DNA of 64,000 nt, taken from assembly GCA_022266195.1 (NCBI GenBank), contig WHVY01000004.1, positions 6,651,501 through 6,715,500 of the forward strand, read 5' to 3'. The translations under genes were made by a program, and so were the position numbers. This stretch comes from Tetranychus cinnabarinus (taxonomy: Eukaryota > Arthropoda > Arachnida > Trombidiformes > Tetranychidae). The notes beneath the pieces were generated by a model, which worked only from the letters and a program-made list of their open reading frames with translations, was not told the DNA's origin and ran no database searches. Shown in pieces: positions 1 through 14,006 of this stretch (positions within the stretch are counted from its first letter, which is position 1; every line of letters begins with the position of its first letter).

Positions 1-1493
1 TTCATCTCCTTCTTTAGCAGATTTTTCATCGTTGTTTTCAACAGGTTGGATTGGTTGGGCTGGTTCACCTTCTTTCTTTTCATTCGTGTCTTCTAATTTT
101 ACCTTAGACAATTTACTCTCTAATTCTTCAAATTCTTTGTTGGCCTTTTCAAAGTCAAAATCATCTTCAATCTTTAAAGAAGTTGTAGGCTTTGGATTAC
201 GATTTTGAACAGCAATTGCGCGGTTAAATTGAGGTCTGGGTTGAGGTGGAGCACGTCCCATCATTGGGCCCCTTTTAGGCATCATTTGGGGAGGTGGTGG
301 TGGACCTTGTCTACCTCTACCTCGGAAATTCATATTACGAGCTATTTGTGGAGGCATTTCTTGCCCAGGTAACATTCTTCGTCCATATTGAGGAGGACCT
401 TGTCGTCGATCACCTCCCATTCCACTCACTCGATAGTTGTCCCGGTAATTTTGAATCCTTGGATCTCTATTATTTGGTACATGATTTTTAGGAGCTTTAT
501 CATCTCGATTCGTTTGACTTTTAGGAGGACCAGAATCTGAACCAGGACTGCGTCGGTGTCCAGTTGTTGGAGATGAACCACCTGAGCGGAAACCCATGGT
601 GGAGGCAGTAGCTCCACCAAAAGCTGGTCCGGCAGCTGGAGGTCCGCTAGTTACACTGCTTTGACTTCCGGCACTAGCACTGGTAAATACTGGCATATTA
701 GTTATGTTTCCAACTGGTCGAGATGTTGGTGGTGCGATGGCTGATGAACCAACGGTAATTTGTGAAGTAGGTCCATTTAAACCACTGGAAGGGGCTCCGG
801 TTGATAAACTAGGTTTAGTAAATGTGGTGCTACTACTTGGCATTGATGATTGCTGTAGAAATTAAGACATAATAGAGCATTAAAATTTAATCCAGAAGAT
901 ATAATAAGCCTAGGATTTTAAAAAATGTTACATTGAATAGTGGCAAATAAAATCTTAAGCCACGTTTTCAATGCAACTGATGAATTCTTGGACCGGTCTC
1001 CAATGCTTTATACAGTAAATGAAGCAGCTTTTTTTCAAACGTTACAGCTGTAACATACTAACTGTAAGATTAGGTAATATCATTGGAAGGCCTACCATAA
1101 TTCATTTGAACTTACAGCTTGAATTATAGCTGGATCACCCAGCGCTTGAGTTATGCTTGCTGGAGGAGGATCATCAACAATAAGATCCTTAATATCATTA
1201 GCTCTAAATATGATGTATTCAAATACTTCCTCTCGTGGAGCAACATATTTTTCAGCTTGACGATTTTCGGTACCAAAAGATCTTACTGAAAATGGAGAAA
1301 AAAAGGTAAAATTAGTAATTGATGCTAAAGAAAATCATTGAGATTGGAAAGATTAAGAGACAAAAAACAATACTATACCTTGTGCAAGAGCAATTGTTGA
1401 CTCTCGGGTATCAATAGTGTATAAGACACCTTCATATCGAATCTCCGATTTACTGATTAGACTGATTTTAGAACCAAGGTAAGGTGTTGCCAT
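1..1493 (-). CDS. tral: LSM14 / Trailer hitch mRNA-repression protein (5' part; 3' end outside window)
   Basis: Cytoplasmic RNP-granule protein that in this family binds mRNA decapping and repression factors (DDX6/Me31B, 4E-T). Three coding exons read on the minus strand: 1493-1379, 1285-1116, and 852 to beyond the window start. The ATG at 1493 opens MATPYLGSKISLISKSEIRY, the LSm domain (about residues 1-80), with the family motifs YEGVLYTIDT, VRSFGTE and EVFEYIIFRANDIKDL. Phases agree (115 + 170 nt = 95 codons). Exon 3 is Ser/Thr/Pro/Gly-rich, then has an RGRGRQGPPPPP stretch and the FDF box (IEDDFDFEKANKEFEELE, near residue 325). The TFG-type C-terminal boxes would lie beyond the window. 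A possible 5'UTR intron (donor near 1747, acceptor just before the ATG) is visible. The gene is divergent from ACC. Confidence 0.93.
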
Positions 1494-2940
1494 TTTTATT
1501 TGCTAGAATTAAACCGGCTAGGTGAGACTTTACTGCAATACAACGTTTTGTGGTAAGAAACACAAAAGAATGGTGTACAAACACGGAGAGAGATAAATAT
1601 AAAGAGAAAAAGAGAAAGACAGGGAAAGAGACAGAGAAAGAAAAAGATGGAGACAATTGTAGATAGGGCACAATAAAAGATGTAAATCCTAATAATTTTT
1701 CAAATGAACACTCTCATTAGGAAAGACTTAAAAATCACATTTACCTCTGTTTAAGCTTCCGAAGAATTATTGGCATAAAATTACGAGATGAGAAACAGGT
1801 ATTAACCGATATCAGGCAGCAGATAAATAAATTTTACTGATGAACTGAATGTCAATAGAAAATAAACAGTAATATTTAAATTACATTAACAGGTACAAAA
1901 AAAACGAAATCCAAAATCTTTTCTCTGACGGTAAATTTTTCTTTGAAACACTCAAAAAGACAGATCAGTCACACAGTCAATTAAGCAAAGGGAAAGACAA
2001 AGAATGACTGACAGACGGTCGAAAGAGTAGAATAAAGAGCAAAAAAGGTAGACAGAGTAAAACAGAGAGAGAAAAAGATATTGAATTAAAGAGAATTACA
2101 AGGAACAAGAAACAGAGGATGATTTGAAAAGACAAAAATCTAATTGTGATTAAATTAATTAGATGGTCCTTTAAATACCAACGATGGTGAAAAAAAGAGA
2201 TGACCACAAGGTGAGAGAAAGAGAGAGATGAACATGAAAGAGAAAAGAAAGAAAAAGAAAGAAAGAAAAGAAAGAGAAAAAGATAGACAAAAAAAGCAAG
2301 CAGACGCCGAAAGATAAAGAGAGAGAGAGAGAAGAAAATGCAGGGAAAGAAATCAAGGGAGAATGAAGACAGAGGAAGAAAGATGAGAAAGAAAGAAGAT
2401 GATGTAAAGAGAGAGATATGACGATGATAATTACGGGAGCAAATAAGAGGGAACCAAATATTATTCTTCAATAGTAAGGATGATTTTAAGATGAAAAAAA
2501 CTCTGGTGAGATGAAAATGATTAGGAGAGAGAAGAAATTAAATTGATTTCCCCCTTTTTTTTAATTGAACTCTATCAATTTTTTATTCAGTTTTCCCTTT
2601 CATCAGTTTCTTTTCCCCCTTTAAACTCACTCGATGAGTAAAAATTTGACTTTTCATTTATTTCCATTCTCAACAGATGGAGATAGTCTTCATTTGAACG
2701 CCATCTGATGGCGTAAGCAAATGTAAGAAGGAAAACCTGAGATCATACGATCCAGGTTTCGGTATTATTTCCTTTAAACAACAACAACATATTATTTTTG
2801 TGTTTTTGTATATTTTTGTATTTATCATGACTGGTTGTTACAAGTTTACATAAGAAACAATTATTTTTTTATTATTATTATCTATTTTATTTCTATTACT
2901 GTTATTAATTGTCTCAGTTAGTAGACCACCTCCACGAACT
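1494..2940. promoter_or_regulatory. Divergent upstream region between LSM14 and ACC
   Basis: About 1.4 kb with no convincing coding sequence. It should hold the LSM14 5'UTR (with a possible small intron) and the ACC promoter and 5'UTR exon(s). The first ACC coding exon is preceded by a good acceptor (pyrimidine-rich tract ending TCAG at 2914-2917), so at least one upstream exon exists that I cannot fix. The middle is a long purine-rich tract, listed separately. No clear TATA box was singled out. Confidence 0.5.
2205..2425. repeat. Purine-rich GAGA/GAAA tract
   Basis: Nearly uninterrupted purines on the plus strand, including GAAAGAAAGAAA-type runs and a pure GA run at 2317-2332. The matching T/C strand produces a long spurious minus-strand open frame (1977-2471, rich in F, L and S). 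Such tracts are known to bind GAGA-type factors and can form triplex DNA. Here it lies between two divergent genes. Confidence 0.7.
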
Positions 2941-5900
2941 ATGGATTCGCGGAGATTTCGTCGACAAGTTAAACGTCTCAGGTATTAATTTACTGCAATT
3001 TTTTATTGATGTGTATACATTTTTGTATTGCTTTTTTTACTCAATCTTATTTTGCCCTTTTAATCTTTCAACATTTCAACCTTTCACACTCATGTTTACC
3101 TTGTTTTTTTGGTAATTTTTTAACTGTTTATCTATATTATCTTTTTTTTCTTCTTCGCTTTCTTCTATGCCTTTTTGTGTTACCGTTTTACGATCATCGA
3201 CTAACCATCATCATTTAATTTGACAACTCGATGTGAAATTTTTTCTACTCATGGGATCATTTGTTTGCCTTTTTCGACAAAATGTTTATTTTCATAATGA
3301 AAATAGACAATCGATGAGTGGACCAAATTTATCTTCACAAGATCAAGATGCAGCAATTATTTCCACACCAGAAGAGTTTGTTCGTCGATTTGATGGACGT
3401 AAAGTCATCAAAACGGTTCTTATCGCTAATAATGGTATAGCTGCTGTCAAATGTATGCGATCTATTCGTCGTTGGGCTTATGAAATATTCCGCAATGAAA
3501 GAGCCATTAGATTTGTCGTCATGGTAAGTATTCTCATTTAATTATGCGACTCGATTTAATTTACACTACTCGATATCATTATCTTAAACTGAAAAACAAC
3601 AACACCGTCGTCATTTATTATGATTATTATTTTCTTCTAATTTTCCTGCTTACTTGATTTCATTAATGTACATGTTATAAAACATTGACAATACTCCGTT
3701 TAACGTTTTTTCAGTTTCACATTCACTCAATCATGCATTTTTTTGGCATTTTAACCATTTCTACTATTCATAAAATCACATATTTTTTCTTTTTAAGGTT
3801 ACCCCAGAAGATCTTAAGGCCAACGCCGAATATATTAAGATGGCTGATCATTATGTGCCTGTCCCAGGAGGACCAAATAATAATAACTATGCTAACGTTG
3901 ACTTGATTGTCGATATAGCCATAAGAATGAAAGCTCAAGTAAGTAGCTTCATTAATATTTTAGTTTAAGGCTATTTTAAATAGAAAGGAATTTTTGACCA
4001 TATCTTAATGACCTGGTTTGATGAAAAGTAAAAGTGAGGAGAAAAGTTGAAGTTAGAACGAAAGTTGAAAGTTCAAATTTTGTCTTTTCCTACTTTCAAC
4101 AAAGCTTAACTTTACTTAATTCATCACTATTCCGTTTTAATGTTATCAAGAAAAAAAACTATTTAAAACGAGTTAACACTTGAATGTTAGCAAATTTCAT
4201 CAAAATACCGAATTAAATTAATGTCGTAACTAATCTAACTTTACTATCATTTGAATTTAAAAAGGGTGTTTGGGCCGGTTGGGGACATGCTAGCGAATAT
4301 CCAAGATTACCTGAACTTTTAAATAAAGCTGGAATTGCGTTCATGGGTCCACCTCATCATGCTATGTGGGCTTTAGGTAAAGTAGACAATTTTTCATATC
4401 AATTAAAGTGTTAAAATCTTAACCAAACAATGACGTTAACGAGAAGATTTGTTAAATTTATTAAATACCAAATGGTTATCTTACAACAACAAATTCCCAT
4501 TTAACTTCCTTCACTAAATTTTCCGCTTTCTTTTGATCCCTCTTGTTTCTCAATTTTAACTCATTCACTAACATTTACTTTTATTTTAAATGATCAATTT
4601 CCTCGTTCAATAGGAGACAAGATTGCTTCCTCGATAGTTGCTCAAACAGCGAGGGTACCAACTCTTTCCTGGAGTGGAAGTGGCCTTGTAGATTCCAACT
4701 ACGTCGAGGGTAAACCGATTAAAATATCTGCAGATCTTTATCGTAAAGGTGAGCCTCATGAAAGTTCAGATGGACGCACATTGTCAATTTCACTCTCTAA
4801 AGTCAATTTAATTTATTTTAATCATCATGGAAGAAAAATTTCACATGGTTTTTACACCCTTGCAATATTTGATTGTAATTTCTTGATTTCTCTCTTTCAT
4901 CTTCAAGGTTGCGTCTCTGATGAAGTCGAAGGTCTTGAGGCATCATATAAAATAGGTTTTCCGGTTATGATAAAGGCTTCTGAAGGTGGTGGTGGTAAAG
5001 GTATCCGTAAATGTGAATCAGCTGATGAATTTTCAATCAAATTTCGCCAAGTGCAAAATGAAGTTCCTGGATCACCTATTTTCATTATGAAACTAGCTAC
5101 TTGTGCTCGCCATTTAGAGGTCAGAAGTCACACTTTCACTAACTAATTTAACCTTGATTCTGGTTTTCTTTTTATCTGAAAATTCTTTTGTTGAACACTT
5201 ATCAACATTCAATGTTTTTCACTTTCTTTCTTCTCCCTCTATTTTCATACCACCAGAAAAGCAGGAAATGTCATTTATTGATACTTGACTGACCATGACA
5301 CCTTTCTCTATTCTTTCCTCTTTTGATGCTCACCAATTTAGGTCCAACTTCTTGCCGATCAGTACGGTAATGCAATATCACTTTTTGGACGTGATTGTTC
5401 AATTCAACGTCGTCATCAGAAAATTATTGAAGAAGCACCATGTGTAATTGCAAATGAGGAAGCTTTTGCTGAAATGGAAGAAGCTGCTGTTAGGCTGGCT
5501 AAGATGGTTGGCTACGAATCAACTGGGACAGTTGAATATCTTTATGACCCGGCGGAAAATAAATTTTACTTTCTTGAACTTAATCCTCGTCTTCAAGTTG
5601 AACATCCATGTTCTGAAATGGTTTCTGACGTCAATTTGCCTGCTTGTCAACTACAGATAGCTATGGGGCTTCCTCTGTACAGAATTAAAGACATTCGTTT
5701 GTTGTACGGTGAACCCCCTCTCAATGATAATCCAATTGACTTCAAATTAGGACGTGCTCAACCCTGGGGCCATGTTATTGCAGCCCGAATCACATCAGAA
5801 AATCCTGATGAAGGTTTCAAGCCATCAAGTGGAACGGTTCAAGAGCTCAATTTTAGGAGCAACAAAAATGTTTGGGGTTATTTCAGTGTTGGTGCTTCTG

Positions 5901-8900
5901 GAGGTTTACATGAGTTTGCTGATTCACAATTTGGACATTGTTTCTCTTGGGGTGAAGATCGAGAGCAAGCAAGAGAAAATCTTGTTATAGCTTTGAAAGA
6001 GTTATCCATTCGTGGTGATTTTCGTACTACTGTTGAATATCTGATTACTTTATTAGAAACGGAAGCTTTCCAGAAAAATGAAATCGACACTGGCTGGTTA
6101 GATAAATTAATCTCTGAACGTGTTCAAAGTGACAAGCCTAAGACAAGTCTTGCCCTTATTTGTGGTTCTATTCATGTTGCTGATGCTCAATTTTCCGGTA
6201 ATTGGCAAAATTTTGAAAGCTCTTTACAGAAAGGCCAAATTCCGCATGCTACGACTTTAACAAATTCCGTTAATGTTGAACTAATCTACGAAAATGTAAA
6301 GTATTTGTTTAATGTTGCTAAAAGTGGGCCCAACAGTTATTTTGTAGTTCTCAATGATTCCTACAAAGAGGTTGAAGTTCACCAAATGTCAGATTCGGGT
6401 TTACTCTTATCTGTTGATGGATCTTCAATTGTTACTTACATGAAAGAAGAAATTGACCAATATCGAGTAATTGTTGCCAATCAAACGTGTGTCTTCAGCA
6501 AAGAAAATGATCCAACTATACTGCGTTCTCCATCTCCCGGTAAACTTCAACAATTTTTATTAGAAGATGGGTCTCACGTAAGTGCAGGTCAACCGTATGC
6601 TGAAATTGAGGTCATGAAAATGATAATGACATTAACAACTTCAGAAAGTGGAATAATTCGACATGCTAAACGATTTGGTTCAGTTCTGGAAGCGGGTTGT
6701 ATCTTGGCTCGCCTTGATCTTGATGATCCAACCAAAGTAAGAAGAGCTGAATTATACTCAGAGGGTTGGCAGGAATTGATGGCTCGCGATATTGTGGGAA
6801 AAAATCCTAGTGAAACTGATTCTGCTCACCCTCAAAAGCTCAATGTTACCTTTTCATCTGTTAAATCTCATTTGGAAAATTTTTTAGCTGGTTACGTTTT
6901 ACCAGAGCCTTTTTATACAACCAAAATGCAAGAAAATGTTACCCTTTTTATGAGATGTCTTAAAGATCCACAACTTCCTCTACTTGAATTACAAGATATT
7001 ATTTCATCTCAAAGTGGTCGAATTCCTCCTTCTGTGGAAAGTTCAATTAAAAAATTGATGCAAAAATATGCCAAGAATATAACCGCTGTGTTACAAATAT
7101 TCCCGTCCCAAGAAATTGCCTCTGTCATTGACAGTTATGCGGCAACATTGGAGAAACGAAGTGATCGTGATGTTTTTTTCCTCAATACTCAAGGAATTGT
7201 TCAATTAGTACAACGTTATCGTAATGGTATTCGTGGTCGTTTAAGAAGTTGTGTTCAAGATTTACTTAAAAATTACATTGACGTTGAACAACATTTTCAA
7301 GCTGGAGATTACGATAAATGCGTATCAGCATTGACTGAAAAATATAAAGATGAAGGAATGAGCAAAGCAGTTGCAAATATATTCTCCCACTTGAATGTTG
7401 CAAAAAAGAATCAACTTATCATCAAGCTTATCGATCATCTAGCAGGACAAGAGCCAGGATTAACTGAAGAGCTCAGTAATATTCTCAATGCTTTAACCGC
7501 GTTGAACAGGAGTGAAAACGTTAAAGTTGCATTGAGAGCTCGACAGGTATGCACGTGTACTTTCATTGATAGTTAAAGAGTTGAGATGCAAAAACATCGC
7601 CTGTTTTTTTCATCTTTATCTTCAACTCTCAATGAGTTTTTTCCCCTTTTCTTTTTTTGCTAATTCCATATTTTTCATCTACATTTCTTGCTTTACAGGT
7701 ACTCATCTCTGCTCACCAACCACCATACGCTCTACGATTTAGTCAAATGGAAGCAATGTTTCTCTCGGTCATTGACATGTACTCACATGAATTTGATGCA
7801 AACAATATGAATAAGTTAATTATCAGTGAGACATCTATTTTTGATGTTCTCCATCAATTCTTCTACCATTCCAATATAGTTGTTAGAAAAGCTTCTCTTG
7901 AGGTTTATGTTCGCCGGGCGTATATTTGCTATGAAATGGTTGCTCTTCAACACCTTTTTATTCGAAACAGTCCAAATGACTCTGGTTCAATCGAGTTATC
8001 AAACAGTTATGCTGAACAAAATGATTCTGTTATACCAACAGCAGTTTTCCACTTTATACTTCCTTCGTCACATCCATCAATTGCCTCACAACCTCAATCA
8101 CAAAATAACGAGGGCTTATCAAATAATTTTTCTGGAGAATCAAGTGCTCATTTACATTCCAATTACAGAATAGGTGTAATAGCTGCCTTCAAAAATTTAG
8201 AACATGTTGAGGTAAAATTACAAGGCGAATCCTTAACCTTAGCATTATAAAATCTGTTTCTCATATTATTTCATTCAAAATTATTCTTACAGGAACATTT
8301 TGATAGTTTACTTAACGCTTTAACTGACTTCGATAAAGATTTGGCAGCTGAACATTTTGACGCACCAGAATCTAATCACCAATCATCATCTCCTAGTGAT
8401 AAAGGCTCAAGCGATATGAATGGTTACAATGGTTAGTGACACACATTAATAATCAGTCTGTGGAAAAATAATGCTGAATGTCTTTATTTTTATTACGAAT
8501 AATTAGGTCCAGATACTGAAGAGTCTCAAAATAAAGAGTCAAATGAACCCATACATATCATAAATATTGCAATCAAACCTGAAGGTGCTGATGATGAAAT
8601 TTTGTCTAAAAAATGTGAAGCTTTCTGTCAGAGCAGAGTAAGTTGTGATTAAACCAATTCACATAAAATATACATCCATAACTAAATTAATTTATTTTCC
8701 CTCTCTTTTAGAGTAAATTGCTTATTGAACGTGGAGTTCGACGAGTAACATTCATTGTCTGTAATCTTTATTGCTTCCCAAGATATTTCACTTACAGACA
8801 GCGTGATGGTTTCACAGAAGATAGAATCTACCGACATCTTGAGCCTGCACTGGCTTTCCAATTAGAAATCAATCGATTAAGGTAATTTATTCAAACCATA

Positions 8901-11900
8901 ACTGTTTACAAATCATTGCTATGTTCACATGATCAAGTTTTTCTAATTAATTTATCATCTTTTTGTACTCAGAAACTACGATTTGGAAGCTATTCCTACT
9001 GCCAATCAACGAATGCATTTATATCTTGGAAAAGCAAAATCAACTCATACAAAACAGTTAATAGATTACAGGTAATTTTACATCGTGTTCTTATTTGTAT
9101 ATCTGTTTCATTGATTTTAACACTAACTTTTGTTTTTAATTTTCATAGATTTTTCATTCGCACAATCATAAGACATTCAGATTTGATAACTAAAGAAGCA
9201 AGTTACGAATTTCTACAAAATGAAGGCGAAAGATTTTTACTTGAGGCCTTAGATGAATTAGAAGTTGCATTTACCCATCCTGCTGCCAAACAAACAGATT
9301 GTAATCATATATTTTTAAACTTTGTTCCTAAAGTTACCATGGATCCTTTAAGAATAGCAGAAAATGTTAAAAATACAGTTAAAAATTATGCCTCTCGTTT
9401 GAGGAAACTTCGAGTTCTTCAAGCTGAACTGAGAATGAGGATAAGAATGACCACCAATGGTAAATGTACACCTTTCCGATTATATGTTTCATATGAATCG
9501 GGCTACTCATTAGCTATTCATCTTTACAAGGAAACTCGTGATCCTGCTTCAGGATTAACTAAATTTGAAGCATGGGGTGCACCTTATTATGAACCAGGAC
9601 CCTTAAATGACCAGCCAATTTCCTCTCCATACCGAACTAAAGATTATTTACAATCTAAAAGATTTCTTGCTCAAAGTAACGGAACTACTTATATTTACGA
9701 TTTTCCTGTCATGTTTCAAACCGCACTTACACAAATATGGAGGGAATATTTAAAATCTAAAGAAGACTATGAACTTGAAATGCCTAAAACAGTTTTATCT
9801 TATGTAGAACTTGTTGTTGACTTTTCAACTGGTAAAATGACTGAACAAAATCGTCAACCCGGTGAAAATGAATGTGGAATGGTTGCTTGGCATTTCACTT
9901 TATTTACTCCTGAGTATCCTGAGGGTCGAGATATTATTGTTATTGGTAACGATATTACCCATCAACTGGGTATATTTGGTCCCCGTGAAGATATTGCTTT
10001 TAACCTTGCCAGTGTTCGAGCTCGAGAATTGGGCATACCACGTATCTACATTTCAGCTAACAGTGGAGCAAAGATTGGTCTTGCCGAAGAAGTTAAAAGT
10101 ATTTTTGAAATTTGTTGGATTGATAAAAATATTCCAGATAAAGGATTCCATTACCTCTATTTAAGTCCAGAAAATTATAAGAAAATTGAAAAATCAATCA
10201 ATGCAGAATTGATTGAAGATGAAGGGGAACAGAGATACAAAATTTTAGATATTGTTGGTAAAGAAGAAGGTTTGGGAGTAGAAAATCTTAAATATGCCGG
10301 TTTAATTGCCGGAGAAACATCCAGAGCATATCAAGAAGTAATAACTATAACAATGGTGAGTTTACATTTCCTTTAAATCGTTGAATATTTCATGATGTAA
10401 AGCAAAGATGACTTTATAATGAAATAATTATTAATAATTATAATTTATTTATTTGTAGGTAACGTGTCGTGCAATTGGGATTGGTTCCTACTTAGCTCGT
10501 TTATCTCAACGTATTGTCCAACTTGAAAGTTCACACATAATTCTTACTGGACATGCATCCCTGAACAAGGTGCTCGGAACTGAAGTTTACTCATCAAATA
10601 ATCAATTAGGAGGAACTCAAATCATGTTTGCCAATGGAGTTAGCCATGCCAAAGCTAAAGATGATTTAGAAGCTATTCTAGTGATATTAGATTGGCTTTC
10701 ATACGCTCCGAAAAAACGAGAAAAGGCAACTAAATTGGTCAATTTAACTAAAATAAAGCCAGCGCCTTTACCGATAATGGAACCGACTGATATAATTGAT
10801 CGTGATGTTGTCTATTGTCCTACAAGTTCGCCTTATGATCCTCGATGGATTTTGAATGGACGAGAATCACCACAAGGAGTTTGGGAAGAAGGTTTCTTTG
10901 ACAAAGGTTCATTCCATGAAATTATGGCAGGTTGGGCTAAAACGGTTGTTGTTGGGCGAGCTCGTCTTGGTGGTATTCCTGTAGGTGTTATATCTGTAGA
11001 AGTTCGTAAAACTGAAGTTATAATTCCTGCTGATCCTGCTAATCCAACTTCCGAAACAAAAGTTCAATCCCAAGCTGGTCAAGTATGGTTCCCTGACAGT
11101 GCGTTCAAAACTGCTCAAGCTATCAATGATTTCAATCGCGAAGGCTTACCATTAATGATTTTTGCTAATTGGAGAGGCTTTTCTGGCGGTATGAAGGATA
11201 TGTATGATCAAGTAAGTTTATTAATTTGTCAATATTTTCCTTTTTCAATTTCTGACTAATTTGTGACTTTCTTTAGATTCTGAAATTTGGTGCTCAAATC
11301 GTAGATGCTCTTGTAGCCTACAATCAACCAATTATTGTTTATATTCCTCCTTATGCTGAATTACGTGGTGGAGCTTGGGCTGTTGTTGACACCACAATTA
11401 ACCCTCGACACATGGAGATGTATGCTGATCCTGATAGTCGTGGTGGTGTTATCGAGCCAGAAGGTTCAGTCGAAATCAGGTTTAGAATTAAAGATCAAAT
11501 AAAAGCTATGCACAGAAATGACGTTATCTGTAAAAAGATTATTGGTAATAATTTTTCTCATAATTCAACCAATGCAAATGTTACCTTATACGAATATCTT
11601 GACTAATCTTTATTTTGTTATTTTTTTCAGCTGAAATTAACAAAACAACCGATCCTGCGGTAAAGAAAAAACTTGAAAGACAATTGAATGATAGAGAGCA
11701 ACAAATCAAAGGTAAATTCAAAATCAAACAGTCATCAAACCACAATTCCCTTGTTCTATTCTTGTTGATTTAACCATTAAGGCTGCATGAATCTTTTACA
11801 TTCATATGCAAAATACAACTTTCAAAGGAATTCAGCTATGCAATTGTCTCATTAAATATCATGTCGTTTAATTTCGAAGTTTCATTGATAATCTCTGAAG

Positions 11901-13706
11901 TTTAGTAAACTTGTTTGTAGTTCGAAAGCTAGAGTCTTAAATTATTATAACCTGAAGAGAACGTGATTTTAAATGTTTAGGGATTTGACCGATTTCATTA
12001 ATACATATCTCAAAATTTGAACAATTTAAAAAATTTTTATCAAACGCCTTGGGCAATAAACTGATTTTGCCTAAAATCCAAGTCCCGAAGTCCACCTAAA
12101 CAATAGGTATTTAAAGCTGTTTAACTAGCAGAACACAATCTTTGGTAAGGAAAAAATTAGTAAAGCCAAAACAGAGAAGGTCAAACAGAAAGGCGGAATA
12201 CCGAAGGTCAAAATAAAGAAGCTTAAAAATTAAACTGATTAAAATTTTTTCTGAAAATTCTGAAAAGAAAACAATGCTTTAATTATCATGAACTGATTTT
12301 TTCAATTATTTAGCAATTTTTTAATCTTTTGTTTTTGACTTTCTCTATTTGTTTTTCTCGGTCCTAAACCCAAACTGAATCTTTCCGTACGTTTCTAGTC
12401 CTATGTATGGCAGGTTCATCCGTATACCACTTTTTAGTTGACAACACGATAGTGACAGTTTTTGACAGATCAAATGCTTTAACAATATCCTATTTTGAAA
12501 ACGCCATTTCATTCAAAATTTCATAACTTAACTAGATATTGTTTAACGCGAACCAAACTCGATGAAAATTTATTATCAACATCAAAGAAACCAATCTAAC
12601 TAATCTGTTTAAACAAAATTAATCGACCAATCTTAACCTCTTTAACTTTTTTAACAGGTGCATATCATATTGTTGCTACATATTTTGCTGATTTACATGA
12701 CAAACCGTACAATATGTTGATGAGGAAAGCTATTAGAGGTATCATTCCATGGCATAGGTCACGTTATTATTTCTATTGGAGATTAAGGTAAACAAATTCA
12801 GTGAAAATAAATCATGAATAAAATTAATATCGCGAGTCTCTTTATTTACCTATTTCTTTTATAGACGCCTTTCTGTTGAAGAGATATTGAAGTGTGATTT
12901 GGAATCAATTGATGGATCCATGACCATTGAACAAATAAATAATTTGATGGAAAAATGGTTCTATGCGGACCAGAAAAATACACAGGTAATTATAATTTAT
13001 ATCATTAATTCCCAGCCCATTTAGTCATGAATCAAAATATTGACACAATCCACCAATCAACCAAAATTGTAGTTGATTCCAAGTAATTTGTTAATATTTC
13101 AATTCTTAACTGATATTTCTCATTTGAAATTGCTGATGAACATTACGTTAATATTTAGCTGAAAATGAGAATTAAATTTACGGATATTAATATTAAACAA
13201 TAACACAAATATAAACATTTCCTATGAAACATGACTGAAATTTTATTAATTTTTACTTTTTTTTGTTTTTTTTTGATTAATCAGACTCAACTTTGGAATG
13301 ATGATAAATTTGTTGCTGAATGGTTACAAATGCAATTGGATGACCCAGCATCTCTTGTCAATGAAAATCTTAAAGAGTTACGACTCAATAATTTTTCACA
13401 AGTAGTTGAAAGGTAAAAATTAATTGACATTAATTTTAAATTTCAAATCTTTGATGCATTTCATTTGTATTTACTTTCCTTTCTCTTGATGTTTCTTTCA
13501 ACAGTGTCTGTGAACAATTCTTACCAAAAGGACTCACAAGCGAAGATAGCCTTAGAGTTGCCGATTGTTTAAGAACGTTGACAGATAAATTAAAGACTAA
13601 AGTGGTCTTCAGTAACAAACATAGTGATATCGAAAAGGAGGCGACAAATGACGGGCAAAGTGTTGAATCGACAAGCAATGGTGTTGGAAATGGATCGTCA
13701 AAGTGA
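2941..13706 (+). CDS. ACC: Acetyl-CoA carboxylase, complete 20-exon gene
   Basis: Multidomain cytosolic enzyme making malonyl-CoA from acetyl-CoA, bicarbonate and ATP, the committed step of fatty-acid synthesis. Exons: 2941-2981, 3307-3523, 3798-3938, 4265-4376, 4614-4748, 4908-5119, 5342-7546, 7699-8211, 8293-8431, 8507-8637, 8712-8881, 8973-9071, 9149-10355, 10459-11211, 11277-11544, 11631-11711, 12658-12787, 12865-12985, 13285-13412, 13505-13706. All phases agree, giving 7,005 nt and 2,334 aa, close to the usual ~2,300-2,350. Biotin carboxylase: ANNGIAAVKCMRSIRRW near the N-terminus, ATP-grasp GGGGKGIRK (~242-250) and ELNPRLQVEHP. Biotin carrier: EVMKM with biotinyl Lys ~712. Central domain follows. 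Carboxyltransferase: GRDIIVIGNDITHQLGIFGP (~1620s) and GFSGGMKDMYDQ (~2018). The N-terminus is short, and an AMPK-type site (LRQSMSGPNL, Ser18) spans the exon 1/2 junction. The reading frame stays open upstream of the chosen ATG to the acceptor at 2917, so a longer start is possible. ACC is the known target of spirocyclic tetronic-acid acaricides. Confidence 0.97.
11712..12657 (+). other. Largest ACC intron (946 bp)
   Basis: Bounded by G|GTAAAT and TTTTTAACAG|GT. The other ACC introns are about 65-570 bp. I see no coding frame, repeat or RNA gene in it. Confidence 0.75.
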
Positions 13707-14006
13707 TTTTTTTTGGATTTTTTTGAAAGTTAGTAGCGGGCAGACAAAATTTTTTTAGGCCATAAAAATCAGAGATGTCACCAAAAATTACAGCGTTTTA
13801 TTAACATTTTTGTTATGATTTAACTACATTAAAGCGACAAAATAATAAACAATTTGTTGTTTTTGCTTTAATTTGTAGAGATGAAAGTTTGCAAGTGATT
13901 GCAATTATCAGGAAATGAAGGGATTGAAGGGAAAGATTGATGTTTTTGATTTTTTTGACTCAGTCATTTTCAAGGGGTTTCATATCATAAATGATATTGA
14001 CAAGTT
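13707..14006. other. Convergent 3'UTR space of ACC and the hb-like gene
   Basis: T-rich sequence after the ACC stop, with an AATAAA polyadenylation signal on the plus strand at about 13844-13849. The hb-like gene ends at 14007 on the opposite strand, so the two 3'UTRs probably meet or overlap here. Parts of this stretch recur in the downstream duplicate near 16100-16260. Confidence 0.7.

Noticed and set aside
1977..2471. 164-codon open frame, minus strand
   Set aside because: Pure translation of the purine/pyrimidine tract; almost only F, L, S and I, with no start context or domain.
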